Shown here piece after piece: positions 47,121 through 60,082 of a stretch of 64,000 nucleotides of DNA. The DNA comes from Rhododendron vialii (taxonomy: Eukaryota; Streptophyta; Magnoliopsida; Ericales; Ericaceae): assembly GCF_030253575.1 (NCBI RefSeq), contig NC_080558.1:22884611-22948610 (forward strand), read 5' to 3'. The translations under genes were made by a program, and so were the position numbers. A model generated the notes under the pieces. It did not search any database. It was not told the DNA's origin and saw only the letters and a program-made list of their open reading frames with translations. The first letter of the stretch is position 1, and each line of letters opens with the position of its first letter.

Positions 47121-47130
47121 TTATATATAA
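47121..47130 (-). promoter_or_regulatory. TATA box of the cysteine protease
   Basis: TTATATATAA on the minus strand is 53 bases upstream of the ATG, a plausible TATA box for a short leader. Confidence 0.6.
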
Positions 47131-48149
47131 GAGATAATACTAGTATTCCTTAATGATCTGTTTCTTTTTTCTTCTTTCTTTTTTCTATAATGATTGTGTT
47201 GTGGATTTAGTAATAGAGAGGCCGTGGAAATCGTAATCACTTGGACAAGGTAGAGGTGCTCCAGGACCACCCAATAATTTTTCATAGTTCAGCAGCGTAA
47301 ACGTTGCTCTATTTAACAAAATCCATTTTATACCACGTCACAATCATACTCTTATGTATATGCTCATTTAGGTCTCTCAATTTTGACATGAGGCCTGATG
47401 TCATAGTCAATTAAAGGAAGTGATTTTTGTTTGTTTTTTTGGTTATTTAACATGATAAGAATTTTTAGTATGTACTATGTTTTGGATTTTCTTTCACTTG
47501 TTGCTATGGTTAGAACTACAACGGAGCCGAGCTAAGAAGAGCCCTGAGGTGTTTGAGGTCAGCTCCCAAACAAGAGAGAGAGGCTCGAGCTCAAGCCACT
47601 GAACTAAGATAATCAAAGCTTGAGCTCGGATCACCTAGTTTTTACAAGCTCAAGCTCAACTTGCTTAAACTTGATATATGTAAACGAACCAAGATGGAGT
47701 TCAAGCTCGAAGTCAAAAATGATCAAAACTATAAAATCCATTTTGAAAATTTGTATTTAAGTTATATCAATTATCTTCCAGAACCTAATACAATACTCAA
47801 ATACAAAATTATATGACAAAGTGTTCATTCCAGTTCCAAATCTTCGCAGTAATTCCAGCTCCAATAGCGTGTGTATATTTAAGTTGATGTTGTAGTTGGG
47901 AGTTTAAGGCCGGGTCGATCGGTCCACCTTTATTGTGCACATGTCGTCTCATACCGGCTCGGGTCTCTATTGAAAATGCTTGTCACAGCCTAGTCGTTGC
48001 TTCGCGTCTCTTGCAAGTGAAAATTTTACTTAAGGCATTGCGTTTATGATTTTTTGTTTCTGGAAGTGTTTTTGACGGTGTTTTAGAAGTGAATTTATTT
48101 AGCTATTTGGGTCCCACGTGACTACGTGAGTTATAATTGAAAATGCAGA
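47131..48149. other. Protease upstream region, no gene
   Basis: From 47520 to 47710 there are clustered words of the type AAGCTCGAGCTCAAGC, a low-order repeat common in plant retroelement debris. Nothing else was recognised. Confidence 0.5.
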
Positions 48150-48840
48150 GCTGCTATGATTTTGTCACAGCCGGCGCCGAAAACGTTTACGAGAGCATCC
48201 GCAATGGTAATAATCAAAATCAATAACCAAAATGTGACACGTCAACATTTGATTATCTATTTAGTTCATAATCAAACTTAACAACCTCTACCTCCACATT
48301 GGTTATTTTTGCAAACAGGTTCCAATCACGCACCTGATCACACCAAATTATTTTCCAATATGGAGTGTTTTTGAGTTTTGAGTTTGGTTGAGTTTTGGTT
48401 ATTAGTAAAAGTTGTTAAGTTTGGTTATGAAATGAGTGAAATTTAATTATTTACTAAAAGACTTGTAACTTTACTTATTACAATGAGATGTGTTTTTTTG
48501 AGCATTGTTAAATTTGCTTATTCACGTTCATTTGCTTATTACAATGGAGATTCTCTGAGAGAGAGAGAGAGAGAGAGACCAAAACCCCTTTCAAGCTAGA
48601 ATGTTATGTTTCATTGATGACATGTTATTGTGATATTCTTTTAACGATATTCAAAAATTTGTAAGCCAAATTAATTGATATTCTCATACTGCTATGACAT
48701 TGCCAAAGTCGGCGTGGAAAACCTATCGAGGAGGAGGGAGATCAAAGCTCCTCGCATATTATATAGTTAACATAGATGCATACGTGTGTGTATCGAGGAG
48801 GAGGAGGAGGAGGAGGACGACCAAAACCCCTTTCACCTAT
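48150..48840 (+). repeat. Tandem duplication with one copy split by a MITE
   Basis: CTGCTATGATTTTGTCACAG plus GAAAACGTTTACGAG (48153-48196) is matched by CTGCTATGACATTGCCAAAG plus GAAAACCTATCGAGG (48690-48732). Each copy ends in a purine microsatellite followed by ACCAAAACCCCTTTCA (about 48578 and 48820). The first copy is interrupted by the MITE at 48192..48556. Confidence 0.6.
48192..48556. mobile_element. MITE with GAG-type ends
   Basis: The left end GAGAGCATCCGCAATGGTAA and the right end TTACAATGGAGATTCTCTG are inverted relatives of the widespread plant motif GAGCATCTCCAATGG. The interior shows GGTTATT and AATCAAA inverted words. The limits are approximate. Confidence 0.6.
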
Positions 48841-51018
48841 CGAGGAGAGTGTGAAAGGACCTTTTGGTCTCTTTCCACATCTTCCATTTTATACGAGTTG
48901 CAATTGGTCGATAAATAAAAAATAAAAAAAACTTTCTTGCGAATTATACACTCAGCTAGTTATACGCTGGTGCTGTGGGCCTCTCCCATCGCTTTTCAAT
49001 TATACACTCAGCTAATTTTGCAAATCATATATACATCCTCCCCTTTTGCACTGTCTCTCCAGAGCGGACGCAAGAATGGAGGAGTAAAGTTACTTGCAAT
49101 GTTTCTCCTTGCCAAACAATCCAGATTGGGATCGTCACAACTATATTTCTTCTCTATCGATATTTAAGCCAAGCATTACGAGTAATTTAAGAAACAAAAC
49201 TTCTACGTTGTTCAAACTTTATGAATGATTCGTGAACACAACTGAAATTGTACATCTGATTCACGTTTTGTGAACGGCATTAACGCAACAAAATTTGTCT
49301 TGTTATATTACATTGTTTCTGTTGGTCCTACAGTTTGCTCGCTAGTGTACTCGGGTTGTACCTTTACACAACCGTTCATATGTCAGAAATTCTATATAAA
49401 GGACAGTGGCTTCTTTCGCAAACACTACTTACGTTCCATTTCTCCAAATGCAACCCAGCCAGTTTGAAACCCATAATAACGAACTTTCTTTGGTCCCCAC
49501 TGTCACTATGGCAGAGTCATCACAGTTGATCTGAAATAACAGGTGTTTTTGCTCTCTTGCTTGCTCTCTTGGAATAGTATATCCGATAACTCCTCTCACG
49601 TGCTTCCCTGTTTTTGCTGCTCCTTCCTCGTGCTTCCCTGTTTTTGCTGCTTTGGAGACAGTATTTGCGGGAAAATTTATGGATTTCCAGCACCAAGGAA
49701 TAGTAATTCCGGTCAGAGTCAAATTCTCCATGCTTTACCCATGGTGAAATCCTCTCATCCTCCACCGTTCTTGTGTCAAGGGTCTTCAATCATCGGGAAG
49801 CTCCTTGCCACTAAAACGGTCAACCCCTTCTCTACCAAAAAAATACACTACAAAGAGAACATAAGTATAAAGATTTCCATAGAATTCCATTGACGTATCC
49901 TAAAATCCTTAGCAACGCATATTTGACCACTACCACAATATTGGATGCATTGGCTGGAACATGAACAATTATTTCTCATGTAGGATCCAAACAAACACCT
50001 GCTTGGATCATCATACACTTTCAACTGGAATTAGTTGATTAATAATGCATTTGGCTTGATGCAAGTAACATTTGTATCAGGGAAGGAAACAAAAAAAAGA
50101 AGACATGTTTTTTTCTTGATTCCTGTTGGGTTATGAAGAAACTAAGCATTTCAATCCTACCAATCCCACATAAGTTGTTGAGAATTTGTAACTGATTCCT
50201 AACAAACACAACCCAGGATACATGAATTTCAGACAATAGTTTTCGAAAGTTTCTAATAATTTAATAGTGGTTTCACAAAGAAATTTGCTCGATTAAGTAG
50301 TTAAAACCGTGGTGCAAAATCTATAAAATCTACTCCATCACACAAGACTGGATGCAGCAACGTAACTCATATTTCAAGACATTGAAATTAAAATCATCAG
50401 TCCTATACATGATTAACAGCATAAACTGATAAGATGAGGAATAGTAGACTACGATTTCTCTAAATTCTGAAAGAAATGTTTAGCGATCTATATAAAGTTC
50501 AAATCAGTAGTTAAAACCATCGTGCTAAATTTCCACGACACTTGATGCACTAACCCCCATAAACACTCTTATCTGCCTAGCCAAAATAGCATTTAAACAA
50601 GACGACAAACCAGGAGTAATCCTCAAATACTAATAGATCAGATAATTCAGCCACATTTCAAGACACAAATTGGATTCTCAGGTAGTCTATCTTATCGAGG
50701 GACAAATGAAACCCACAAAAAATCAACCCCACAATTACCGCAACACATGAAGGTGAACAACAAATAGAGCAGTGAAAATACAACGTCTCATATGGGAAGA
50801 GCACCAGCTCGAGATCAAATAGGTAATCCTACTCTAGTGAAAGCAGTGCTTGTTCGCAATCTAAACTCAACCGAAACAACACTTCAAAGGATCCAACAGT
50901 TTCTCAGTTCTTTCTGAAGCAGGCAGACAGATTACATGTCAAATGCCCGATGATACATCCCCAAGAATCATCATCAATGAATTCTTGCAACTTCTAGCAA
51001 TCATGGCTATGTCCTTAA
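48841..51018. other. Intergenic, nothing recognised
   Basis: Short frames exist but carry no domain. A 27-base pair of near-duplicates (TCCTCGTGCTTCCCTGTTTT type, 49600-49650) is the only local repeat seen. Confidence 0.5.
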
Positions 51019-51363
51019 GGGCACCTTCGGCTAAATAAGCCATTTGGCTTTTCTTTTTTGACCTTATTCAAATTTTTTTCGCATTTTTTAGTTTTTTGTC
51101 GATTTTTTTAGGATTATTACTTTGCCATGACGAGAGGAATCTAAAAAGTATAAAATTACGATCAAAATCTAATTTTTTGAATAAAGACGAAAATAAGCCA
51201 ATAAGCCAATTTTTTAGTCTATATTCAAAAAAAATTGGATTTCGTTCGTAATTTTTTACTTTTTAGATTCCTCTCGTCATGACAAACAATAATCCTCAAA
51301 AAATCGACGAAAAACTAACAAATGCGAAAAAAATTTGAATAAGGACAATATTTGAAGGAGCCC
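51019..51363. mobile_element. Tourist-like (PIF/Harbinger) MITE
   Basis: The terminal inverted repeats GGGCACCTTC and GAAGGAGCCC are flanked by TAA at 51016-51018 and 51364-51366, the 3-bp target of PIF/Harbinger elements. The two arms pair along most of the 345 bases, for example GAGAGGAATCTAAAAAGT against ACTTTTTAGATTCCTCTC. Confidence 0.85.
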
Positions 51364-51366
51364 TAA

Positions 51367-54300
51367 GTAAGAACAAGCAAGCAAAGCAGTTTACATGCTC
51401 CCCACTAGTAAAGTTACACAGTTAGTCAAGCAGACGAACGACCCTGCGTTATTTATGGTTTGGGCAGGAAGAATCCCCTCCCTTCGTTCTATGTATCCAT
51501 GTTTGAACAATCACTCACATTACTCAAAAGTAGAATTCTATCCTAATTTTTCTTTCTATTCTGAAGAAGTGCATTCGTCGACATATAAGTTGTGTCTTCA
51601 TCTCTTACGACCATTTTCCTTGACATTTAGTCACAGCAACAAGACAAACATCTTGATAGGCCATGCACTGATTGTTTTTAGATCGTTAGAGGAAAGAGAG
51701 GCTTAATGGAAAAGAAACAGAAAGGACAATAACATAAGAAAAGGTACCCATACTTTATTGGGTTCAGTTCAGAAAATGAGAACATAATCAAGATTAATTC
51801 CTAATAAATTTCTTAATTCTCTCTCTTTTTGTTTGATAACCCTTACATATATGAATAGACACATGTATGAAAGTATAATTCCGGTCCTTTCCTTGCCCTC
51901 AAGAAGTCTAAATCCAAACATATAGCACTGAATTGTCCAAGCAGTTAAGACAAACAAGTTGGGAACCAACAACAAAAGGAGAGGACAGACAGACAGACAG
52001 AGGACATGAGAGAGTAGAATGGCATAGTGAATTCTATATGTAGACAATTAAATGTCCATGTGTTACCTCACAAAAAAAGTGCGTAAGGTATAAACGCCTT
52101 CAATTCTATTTTCCAAAGCTCATAGTCTTTCAGCCATGTATCCTTTCTCATCGCAGGCACACAAAATCTCAATTAGAGGCATGTCAAAGTATGCAAGGAA
52201 CTTACTGTCCAGCAAAGTGTGGCCCCTCTAAAAAGTATACAAGCATCTTAAGAGAGAGAAGAAAGGTATGATTAACCAAGTACAGACTTGAAGAAATGTT
52301 CACATGAGAGGAGATGTAGCTCTCACACTCAACTCTCACACATACAGAGTAAATGCATGTAGAAGAAACTTGAATGGTTCTAGTCCATGTACAAAGGGTG
52401 TCACAAAAATCTGCATTAAGCATCAGGCTCCTATGCAACCATACAATTGAAAGGTTGTGCAAGTATAAAGGCCAAGACAAAAAATTGGTAACCACTGATA
52501 GTAATTATTTCGATAAACAAAACTAATAGGAACACATTTCGCAATTCGGATACTGCAATACTTTTAAGCAACGCATCCACATTATAGACTAGCTCCAGTC
52601 AAATTTAATGCAAAAGTCATGAAAACCAAAACATAAAGGCGAAGCAGCAAATGCACAGCAGTCCACTCATCAACAAAGGTTTCATTGTCTGGACAACCAG
52701 GAAATCACCACAACCATTTAATGCGTCCAAGAAGCTCTCATACACCTGAACCAAATAACACATATCCAACTCAATCCGTCATACAACATCTAGCCATATA
52801 ATAAGAAAACAAAAGTAAATGAGGGATTACATTTACATAATAGGAGATCAACAAATCCCACATTCAACGAAATGGGTACCATCAATACATAGAGGTAATA
52901 TATCTTGATATGGAGCCTATATGTCCAGCCAATGATTCTGGAAATGGCAACTCTCCACTAATACAGCACTAGCTACATGTGTCATTCAAGATAACCCATC
53001 ACATAGAACAGACACTCTTTCAAAAAAACAATAGTCATCATATAGGCATTACCAACGAGACAAAATAGCAAAAAGGGCAAGGAGCAATACATTTATTGAG
53101 CCAAGAAACCTTAGAACTCAAATTCCCACAATGCTACGAGAAAATTTAGTAAGTACTGATTGCATAATCAAGTCAGAGCAAAAGGCAAGTTACCCCCTCT
53201 AACCATACTTGCAGAACCATGAATAGAAAGAGTTAATCATTGTCCTAGCCAATGCAGCTCTAAGTACAATTGAGGAGACGAGTATGTTTTTTCAACTTTC
53301 AACAAGCGAAAGACATAGAATACTTGTATCATGAAATTTTATTATCCTTGTAAATAGAAGAGAACTTGAGATTGCTGAGAATGGGAAGATCTCATTTCAC
53401 TAGTTTTTGCTAAATTCCAGTTAAGCACACCACCATTCCCTGATGCAAAATCAATGATAACATTTATATAGGCATGTTCTCATAGCTCAGGGAGTAAAAG
53501 TTGTTGTGAACTTTAGCCCAAAAAAAATTTTTTTTTTTTTAACATTATTAACTTCAGCAAGTAATTAACTTCAGCAATTAGGAAAGGGGGAATAAATAAA
53601 TAAAAATCTAACACCAGAAAAAGGGTTAACATTGTGGATAATGGTACACGAACACATCAAAATGTTGCTAAGGAATTTCGAATAACTGACAGCTTGTCGT
53701 CAGATATGGTGACGTTCCAGAAATCACAACATATGGGTAATTGACTAGCATTGTAAGACAACGCATTTCCACATTTCATCAAAAAATTGAAGCACAAAAG
53801 CAGAAGCAACTTCTATCAATGCAGTGTGCAGTGTTTCATGCAATGCAGCATTGCGAGATATAGTTCCACATTTAGCTAAAAAAAAGTAACATAGTGTCCA
53901 TTAGAAATTTCATCAGGAGTATCTTCTATTCCATATTGTTGCTAGAACCAGGCTTCAAAAAATATCCCCCACCCCAAAAAACCAATCAGAGAACACAGCA
54001 CAAAATTTGCTAGAGTTGGCAACAGCAAGGTGACTAGCACAAATTCCTGAATAGAAGACACCTTAACACTTAAAACGCAGTTTTCAAATCAAAACAAGAA
54101 AAGTTCCATATCATCCAACTAGCAGAGAGGCCCCAGTGTAGTGAATCCCATGCAGCGACATACCAACAAAGACCAACAGAAAGAAGTGACAACTAGACAC
54201 CAAGTCACCAAACTTCTAATAAAACCATTCGAAAGAACAATACACTGATATTGTCTAAAATGAAGGTATGCTCCAACATTAACACAGCCTAATAAATATG

Positions 54301-54793
54301 CCAAAAAATCAACCTCGCTAAACTTCGGCTTTCTAGTTTTTAAAGCCCAGCAAAAGACAATTTCTCAAGAATTACAGAGATACCAGTGGGGTATGCAGCA
54401 GAAGAACAAATGACAGTACTTGAGCACAAACAATGAAGTGCCCAACATTTAAACTAGACCGTCACGAAGAAAAGATGGCATTTTACTAAAAATAGTACTA
54501 GAGGGTGGACAAATCATGAAAGAGTGTGCAGTGAACCAACCCAATCAAGGAAGACCTATGCACATGTACAGTAAGGAATCCCCACATGAGGATCATCAAA
54601 CACAAAATGAATACTAATCAACAACATAAAACATGAATGAAATCAAAACCACCAATTTCTGAGCCAAGCAGCTACTGTAATACGAGACAACAAACAAGGT
54701 CGAGGCAACTGGCAACATAAGTGAAGATAAATGAATTATTAGAAAAACTACATACCAAACATTACCAACAAAATCGATGTACGAGGGATTACC
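51367..54793. other. Downstream region of the RNA-binding gene, possibly its spliced 3' leader-out
   Basis: No coding region was recognised. On the minus strand a donor-like GGTAATCC begins two bases after the UBA2C stop codon, and acceptor-like TTTGGTTCAG at about 52752 opens a non-repetitive stretch. UBA2-family genes are known for introns in the 3' untranslated region, so part of this may be transcribed. Exon borders are conjectural. Confidence 0.3.
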
Positions 54794-56141
54794 TTAATAA
54801 TAGGGTGGCATACCCTGGTACATTCCACCGGGAGGACCTCTAGGACCAGACGAAGGTTGGTTCAATGGAGTTGGAAAACCCGAAGAAGATAGTCCATAAT
54901 TTCCACCACTCTCTGGGTATCCCCCAGATGGCATTCCAACAGAACTAGGGGGCACCCTATTCCCAAAAGAACCAGCATTGCTCAATCCACCATATTCGCC
55001 CGAAGCCGGTCCCCCATACTGTCCCCCACCAAAACCCCCACCATACCCACCAACACCCCCACCCCCACCCCCACCCCCATACAGAGGGGGCCCCTGGTTC
55101 CCAAACCCTGGACCACCTCCAGATGAAGGCGGCAACGGTGAATTCGAATGCAGATTCTGGTGGGCCATCATTGGCGGAGGCGCACCAGTAAACCCTCCAT
55201 ACCCGCCGCCACCAGGCCCACCATAGCTCGAATTCGGCATGGACCCACCAACCCTATTACTATCAACTCCATTGTTCGGCCCGGTAACCGACTTTATCAC
55301 AGCCTTCTTCCCCCCATCCACGGCCAACTTACACGTCACCTGGTGCCCATCAATATTCTTAGCCGGATCAACAAGTGAAGCCCTAGCCCCTTCCTCACTC
55401 TTATAAATAAAAAACGCAAAACCCTTAGCCTTCCCCGTACTCTTATCAAACCCTAGCGGCCCCTCCTCCACCTCCCCATACGCCAAGAAGTGCCCCAACA
55501 ACCTCTCCGCCGATATCTCAAACGGCACGTTCCCCACGTAAATCTTCCTCGCTGCCACGTCAGCGGCTCCGGTGGCAGAAACCCCAACCGCCGCCAGTTG
55601 GGTTACCGTCATCCTACCTGATGCAAACCAAATCATGGATAGAATTCATACGAGTAATCTAAAACGTCAGGACTGTAATCTAAAAGCGTCAAAAATTACT
55701 GTAAAAAGTTAACCAATTTATTCAAAATTAATTACCGTCGATTTTCTTGCTGGGCTCTTTAAGGGCCAAGATAGCGCCGTCGACGTGCTTGTACGTGACG
55801 AAGCCGTAGCCCTTGGACTTGCCCGTGTTCTTGTCGGTGATCACGACGGCTTCATCAATGGGACCGTGGGAGGAGAAGAGCGATCGGAGCTTGTCGGTGG
55901 TTGTGTCGGGGCCAAGGCCGCGGACGAAGAGCTTGCGGCGGGAGGGGTCGGGGTCAGCGAGGGAGCGGGCCGAGGAGAGGAGGTCGGGGTGGCAGAGGAG
56001 GGCAGGGGCGAGGATCTGGAGGAGGTGGTCGTGGGTTAGGGGTTCGAGGAGCTTGCGGGCGTCGTCGGAGGTGAGGAGGGGTGAGGGAGTAGGAGAGGAG
56101 GCTCCGTTCTCGTCGGCTTTTCGCTTCTTGGAAGGTTCCAT
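54794..56141 (-). CDS. UBA2C: UBP1-associated protein 2C-like RNA-binding protein
   Basis: Exons 56141-55736 and 55617-54794 join in phase (IDG then RMTVTQLA) into 409 codons, close to the usual length. ATG at 56141 is used; the upstream GTG is not a plant start. RRM1 has RNP2 LFVRGL (71-76) and RNP1 KGYGFVTY (110-117). RRM2 has RNP2 IYVGNV (161-166) and RNP1 KGFAFFIY (200-207). A Gly/Pro/Ser-rich tail with an eight-Gly run follows and ends GMPPYY. The N-terminus has a KKRK basic patch. The family consists of nuclear hnRNP-like proteins that bind U-rich 3' untranslated regions, interact with UBP1-type proteins, and are linked to wounding, senescence and flowering regulation. The gene has a GA tract in its leader and a TATA box. 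Confidence 0.95.
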
Positions 56142-56143
56142 TG

Positions 56144-56152
<9 letters not shown>

Positions 56153-56184
<32 letters not shown>
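56153..56184 (-). repeat. (CT)n microsatellite in the UBA2C 5' leader
   Basis: About 16 GA units on the plus strand lie 12 bases upstream of the start codon. The tract reads CT in the transcript, as in the GDSL gene leader. Confidence 0.9.
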
Positions 56185-56186
<2 letters not shown>

Positions 56187-56294
56187 AAACCTAGAGGGAG
56201 AGGGGAGTGGTGGTAGAAAAACCCTAGACTGGACGACTGGTTATTGAGCTTTAGGTTGGGAGATGGAGGAGACTACTGTGGATCTCTCTCTCTC

Positions 56295-56303
56295 TTATTT
56301 ATA
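56295..56303 (-). promoter_or_regulatory. TATA box of UBA2C
   Basis: TATAAATAA on the minus strand lies about 155 bases upstream of the ATG, placing the transcription start near 56265, upstream of the CT tract. Confidence 0.55.
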
Positions 56304-56580
56304 GGAGATGATAAATAATTTTTACGATATTTATCTAAAGGTAAAAGGAAATAGGGGTGTATTTCCGTTTGAAAAAAAAAAAGAAAAGGAAATAGGGGCA
56401 CTTTAAATAGGGATCTTGCCAGGTCCTCTATTGGGGCAAAAAAGTCATTACGTAATATAACCGAGTATACGCAGGTTTGGCAAAAATATTTAGCGTTGAG
56501 ATTAAACCAAACCTAAAAATATAGACTGGCCTTTAATAAAAATTAGAATCGCCACTTAACTATGAGTTCAGGTGTGTAAA

Positions 56581-57201
56581 GAGCATCTCCAGCCTTGACC
56601 CATTTTAATATTCAAATTTAAAAATGGGGCAAAAACCATAAAAATCTCTCTTCAATCTTTGACCCGAACCCTTCCCCATTTTGGGTTTTACCCATTTCTT
56701 TGCCCATATTTGGGACAACTTTTGCCTTGACTCATTTCTCCAACGGCTAGTTAGAAAGAGAGAGAACCTCATCGGCAGTGGTGGCAGGCCGAGGGCCGGC
56801 GGTCTGAGAGGTGATGCAGAAAGTGGCTGTGGCTTTGTGACTTCTAAGCCGTCTTGGGTCCCCAGAGTTGTCGTTATCTTCTGGCCTCCAATGATGATGA
56901 TGACCGAGTTTCAGAGTTGTCTTTTGTCGTTGTGTCCGGTTCTGGATTTTGTGTAGAAAAAAAAATTGTGTTTGATTCTCGGGGAGAGAGAGACAAAGAT
57001 GGAGAGAGAAAAATACCAGGCCTCTTCATTTTGGATTTGATTGTTTTACCTTATTTACCATTATGCCATTAAGAATAAAATGTATATATATTTGGGTAAA
57101 ATTTGGGTTTGATGGCTGGAGATGTGTCTATCCAAAATGAAATTTTACTCAAAATTTGACTCAAATTTGAGAAAAAATATGGGTGAAGGCTGGAGATGCT
57201 C
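56581..57201. mobile_element. Long-TIR MITE next to the UBA2C promoter
   Basis: The left end GAGCATCTCCAGCCTTGACC and the right end GTGAAGGCTGGAGATGCTC are inverted copies of about 30 bases. The 621-bp body includes a GA-rich segment but no convincing ORF. The target duplication was not resolved. Confidence 0.7.
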
Positions 57202-58197
57202 TAAGTCACCCCAACTTAAAAGGAGTCATTCACAAATAAAAATAAAAGCATAATTTTCTAAAGATATCTTCTTTGGAAATACCCAACGATGGGTTTGGGA
57301 ATTTACCGTTACGAATGTAGAAGGTGTTAGGCACTCCACATTGCTCTTTTGGTTACTTGTTTTCCAAAATTAACGCTTTCAAAAATTTATCTCCGGCCGA
57401 GAGAAACAAAAAATTGAATTGACAGTGTGTGTATATATATATATAAAGAATGGTGAATTCAAGAGTATTGTAATAACTCCAATTTTTAATAAATAAAAAT
57501 CTTGTTTTAATATTTGAAAATTTCTTATTCTTAAATTGCGTTATAGTTTTCCTTTTAGCTTTAATAATCCGCTATAATTATATTTAAGACTTATAAAATT
57601 GAATCCCTTCACACAGGGCAATCTAGTCATTTTCTAAAGACAAGTATGCTTGTAGAAGCACTTGTATATTTTCCTACCGAGTTTAATAAAATATTTAAAT
57701 TATATTTCTTGGCTAGAATTCCTACTTGGCAAGTACAATTAGTTTCCAACCGATTAGTTAAAAAAACTTAAGTACCCATTCAACCTAGTTACATTCTTCT
57801 AACCCTAGATGAACCTTACAAACCTTTCCAACCCTACTTGAACCTTTTGGACCAAAGGAAGTCATCATTATGCTACCAAAAGTAGTAATCATTATGCTTG
57901 TCATACATGCAATCCTAAGGATCATAGCCTAAACCTAATTACCCACCAAAGTTGCTTTGCTAGATCTTTCCCTAGGCATATATATGTATATATACCTCAT
58001 AACCTATTATAAGTATGCCTATATGTACATAGATATACTTTCTATGAAAATTCTTACCCATTGGACAATGCTTTGCACTTGAAAGGTTAACTTTAATCAT
58101 CACCTTTCCTTAGACTTTATAGGACTACTTAGCACTTGAGTATACTTATATATACATAGACATATATATATATATATATAAGTACATAGTCCTAGGA

Positions 58198-58239
<42 letters not shown>

Positions 58240-58611
58240 TGTGTGTGCATGTGACTATTTTCTCCTAGAAAGCTATGCTTCCTTACACCTTCTTAGCCTT
58301 AAGCCTAATTACCACATGACAACCCATTCCTAGACTACTTCAAGCACACAATCTAGCCTTTAATCATCCTAGAACCTAGCCCTTAATTACCCTAGATTTT
58401 GACTACAACCTAGACCTATGATTGACTAAACATGGAAGGCTAACCTCTTAGACTTGTAAGACTTGCCAACCTAGGTTATAATCACCTAGGATTGCCTTAA
58501 AGCCTTGGAAAATCTCCATGATTACCTAGTCTTACACCTAAGTTGGATTGACAAGGCTTTGGCATGCTTGGAAGACAAGATTTGACAATTCAATGGAACA
58601 AATCCATGGGA

Positions 58612-58614
<3 letters not shown>

Positions 58615-58674
<60 letters not shown>
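58615..58674 (+). repeat. (GA)n microsatellite upstream of the LTR TATA box
   Basis: It holds roughly 29 GA units. The long Arg-Glu and Leu-Ser frames across it are artefacts of the repeat. Confidence 0.95.
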
Positions 58675-58679
<5 letters not shown>

Positions 58680-58717
58680 CCGGCTATGAGAGGAGAGAGA
58701 GAGCCAAGTTTTTTTTC

Positions 58718-58727
58718 TATAAATAGG
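58718..58727 (+). promoter_or_regulatory. TATA box of solo LTR C
   Basis: CTATAAATAG is a strong plant TATA consensus within the U3-like part of the LTR. It predicts a start near 58750. Confidence 0.6.
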
Positions 58728-59624
58728 ACCACATTCTTGTCATTCAACTCACACCTTCAACCCTATCAACTTCTCTCTCTAGAATTTTTGAGTTTGTTCT
58801 TTGTTCTTCCTTTATTCTTGGTGTTCTTGAGTTCTCCAAGAAACTCATCCAAAGCCGCCACTAAACCACCGCTCGACCACCCTTTCGATCCAAAAAGTTT
58901 AGTAGTTTAGTCAAGAACTAGTTTCGAGAGAGACATTTTCTCTTTCGAAACTACCGAAAGCTTACCGTAGGAGGTCATTCTGTTCGATCGCTGACATGCT
59001 TATCTTTTCTCGTAGTCATCCCCACCACCAAGAAGAACGGTAGAGTCCCGTACACACTATCTCTAAGTATAAAGAAAAATGTGTATATCGTTGTATTGTT
59101 GAAATACATGAAAACTTGAAAAGTGTTTTACTGAAGGCTTGGAAAGAAATATGACTATATTGAATAACTCGATTTTATATTTCGGAAAAACATATGTTGT
59201 TTTGAACTTCCCAAAAAGGAAGAGAGAACGGATTTTGAAAACATAAACTTGAATGAAAGTATTTGAATTTTGATCTTAAGGATGGTTATGAGTATGTATA
59301 TGTGATTACTTGGATTATTTGTTTGATATGTGATAAAGCATAAGTGGTATCCACTCTAAAGGTGTCTGTCCATGTGACGCTATGCTTTAAGTTGTGTGCT
59401 AAATGTTTGAGCATGATTGCATGAACTTAAGGATAATATGAGCATGATAAGTAATATAGAGTTGGATGATCTTTGCTAGTTTAGCTTCAAGATTATAATG
59501 AATGATTTACGATTATTTACGTGAAAATTCCTGCCGCGGAGTCATTGCATGAAAACGAGACACAAAAATAGAGAAAGTTAGAAACATGACACATTGGGTG
59601 TGATTAATGAAAAGACTTGTTTTG

Positions 59625-59885
59625 AAACCGCAATGTGACCGGATGTGGTAGCCTATTGCGTGGTGTGTGTTGCCAATGGGACCGGACGTGGTAGTCTCAT
59701 TGGAGGTGTGACTTGGTTATCCGCGGAGAGGAGCTAAGAAAGAAAAAATATTTTGAAACTACAATGTGGTCGGACGTGGTAGCCCATTTGTGTGTATGAA
59801 TTTTGAAACCGCAATGTGGCCGGACTTGATAGCCCATTGTGTGTGTTGCTAATGGAGCCGGACGTGGTAGCCTCATTGGTAACGT
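59625..59885 (+). repeat. Minisatellite in solo LTR C
   Basis: About six imperfect units built on AATGTGGCCGGACGTGGTAG, then CCCATTG, lie in loose tandem. Confidence 0.75.
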
Positions 59886-60082
59886 AGCATGTCTAAAAGG
59901 TGTTTGGAAATGTTGATTTGGTAAATGAAAATGAGACACGGTCTACGATGAGTCGCGTAGGAAAAACACAGATATCACAGACACCAACGATAATTGAATA
60001 ACGAATGTGGATTTGTCATTGTGAAGTGCTTTATTGAATATGCATGTGCTATTAGAAATTCCTAAGTGGCATATTATTTCTA

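Noticed and set aside
54978..55378. Plus-strand proline-rich frames
   Set aside because: They are antisense to the Gly-rich tail of the UBA2C exon 2; the minus frame has two canonical RRMs and splice sites.
56681..57072. Plus-strand ORFs of 72-91 codons
   Set aside because: They lie inside the long-TIR MITE and show no domain or conserved start context.
58548..58910. Long Arg-Glu and Leu-Ser frames on both strands
   Set aside because: They are produced by the GA microsatellite at 58615-58674 and have no coding content outside it.
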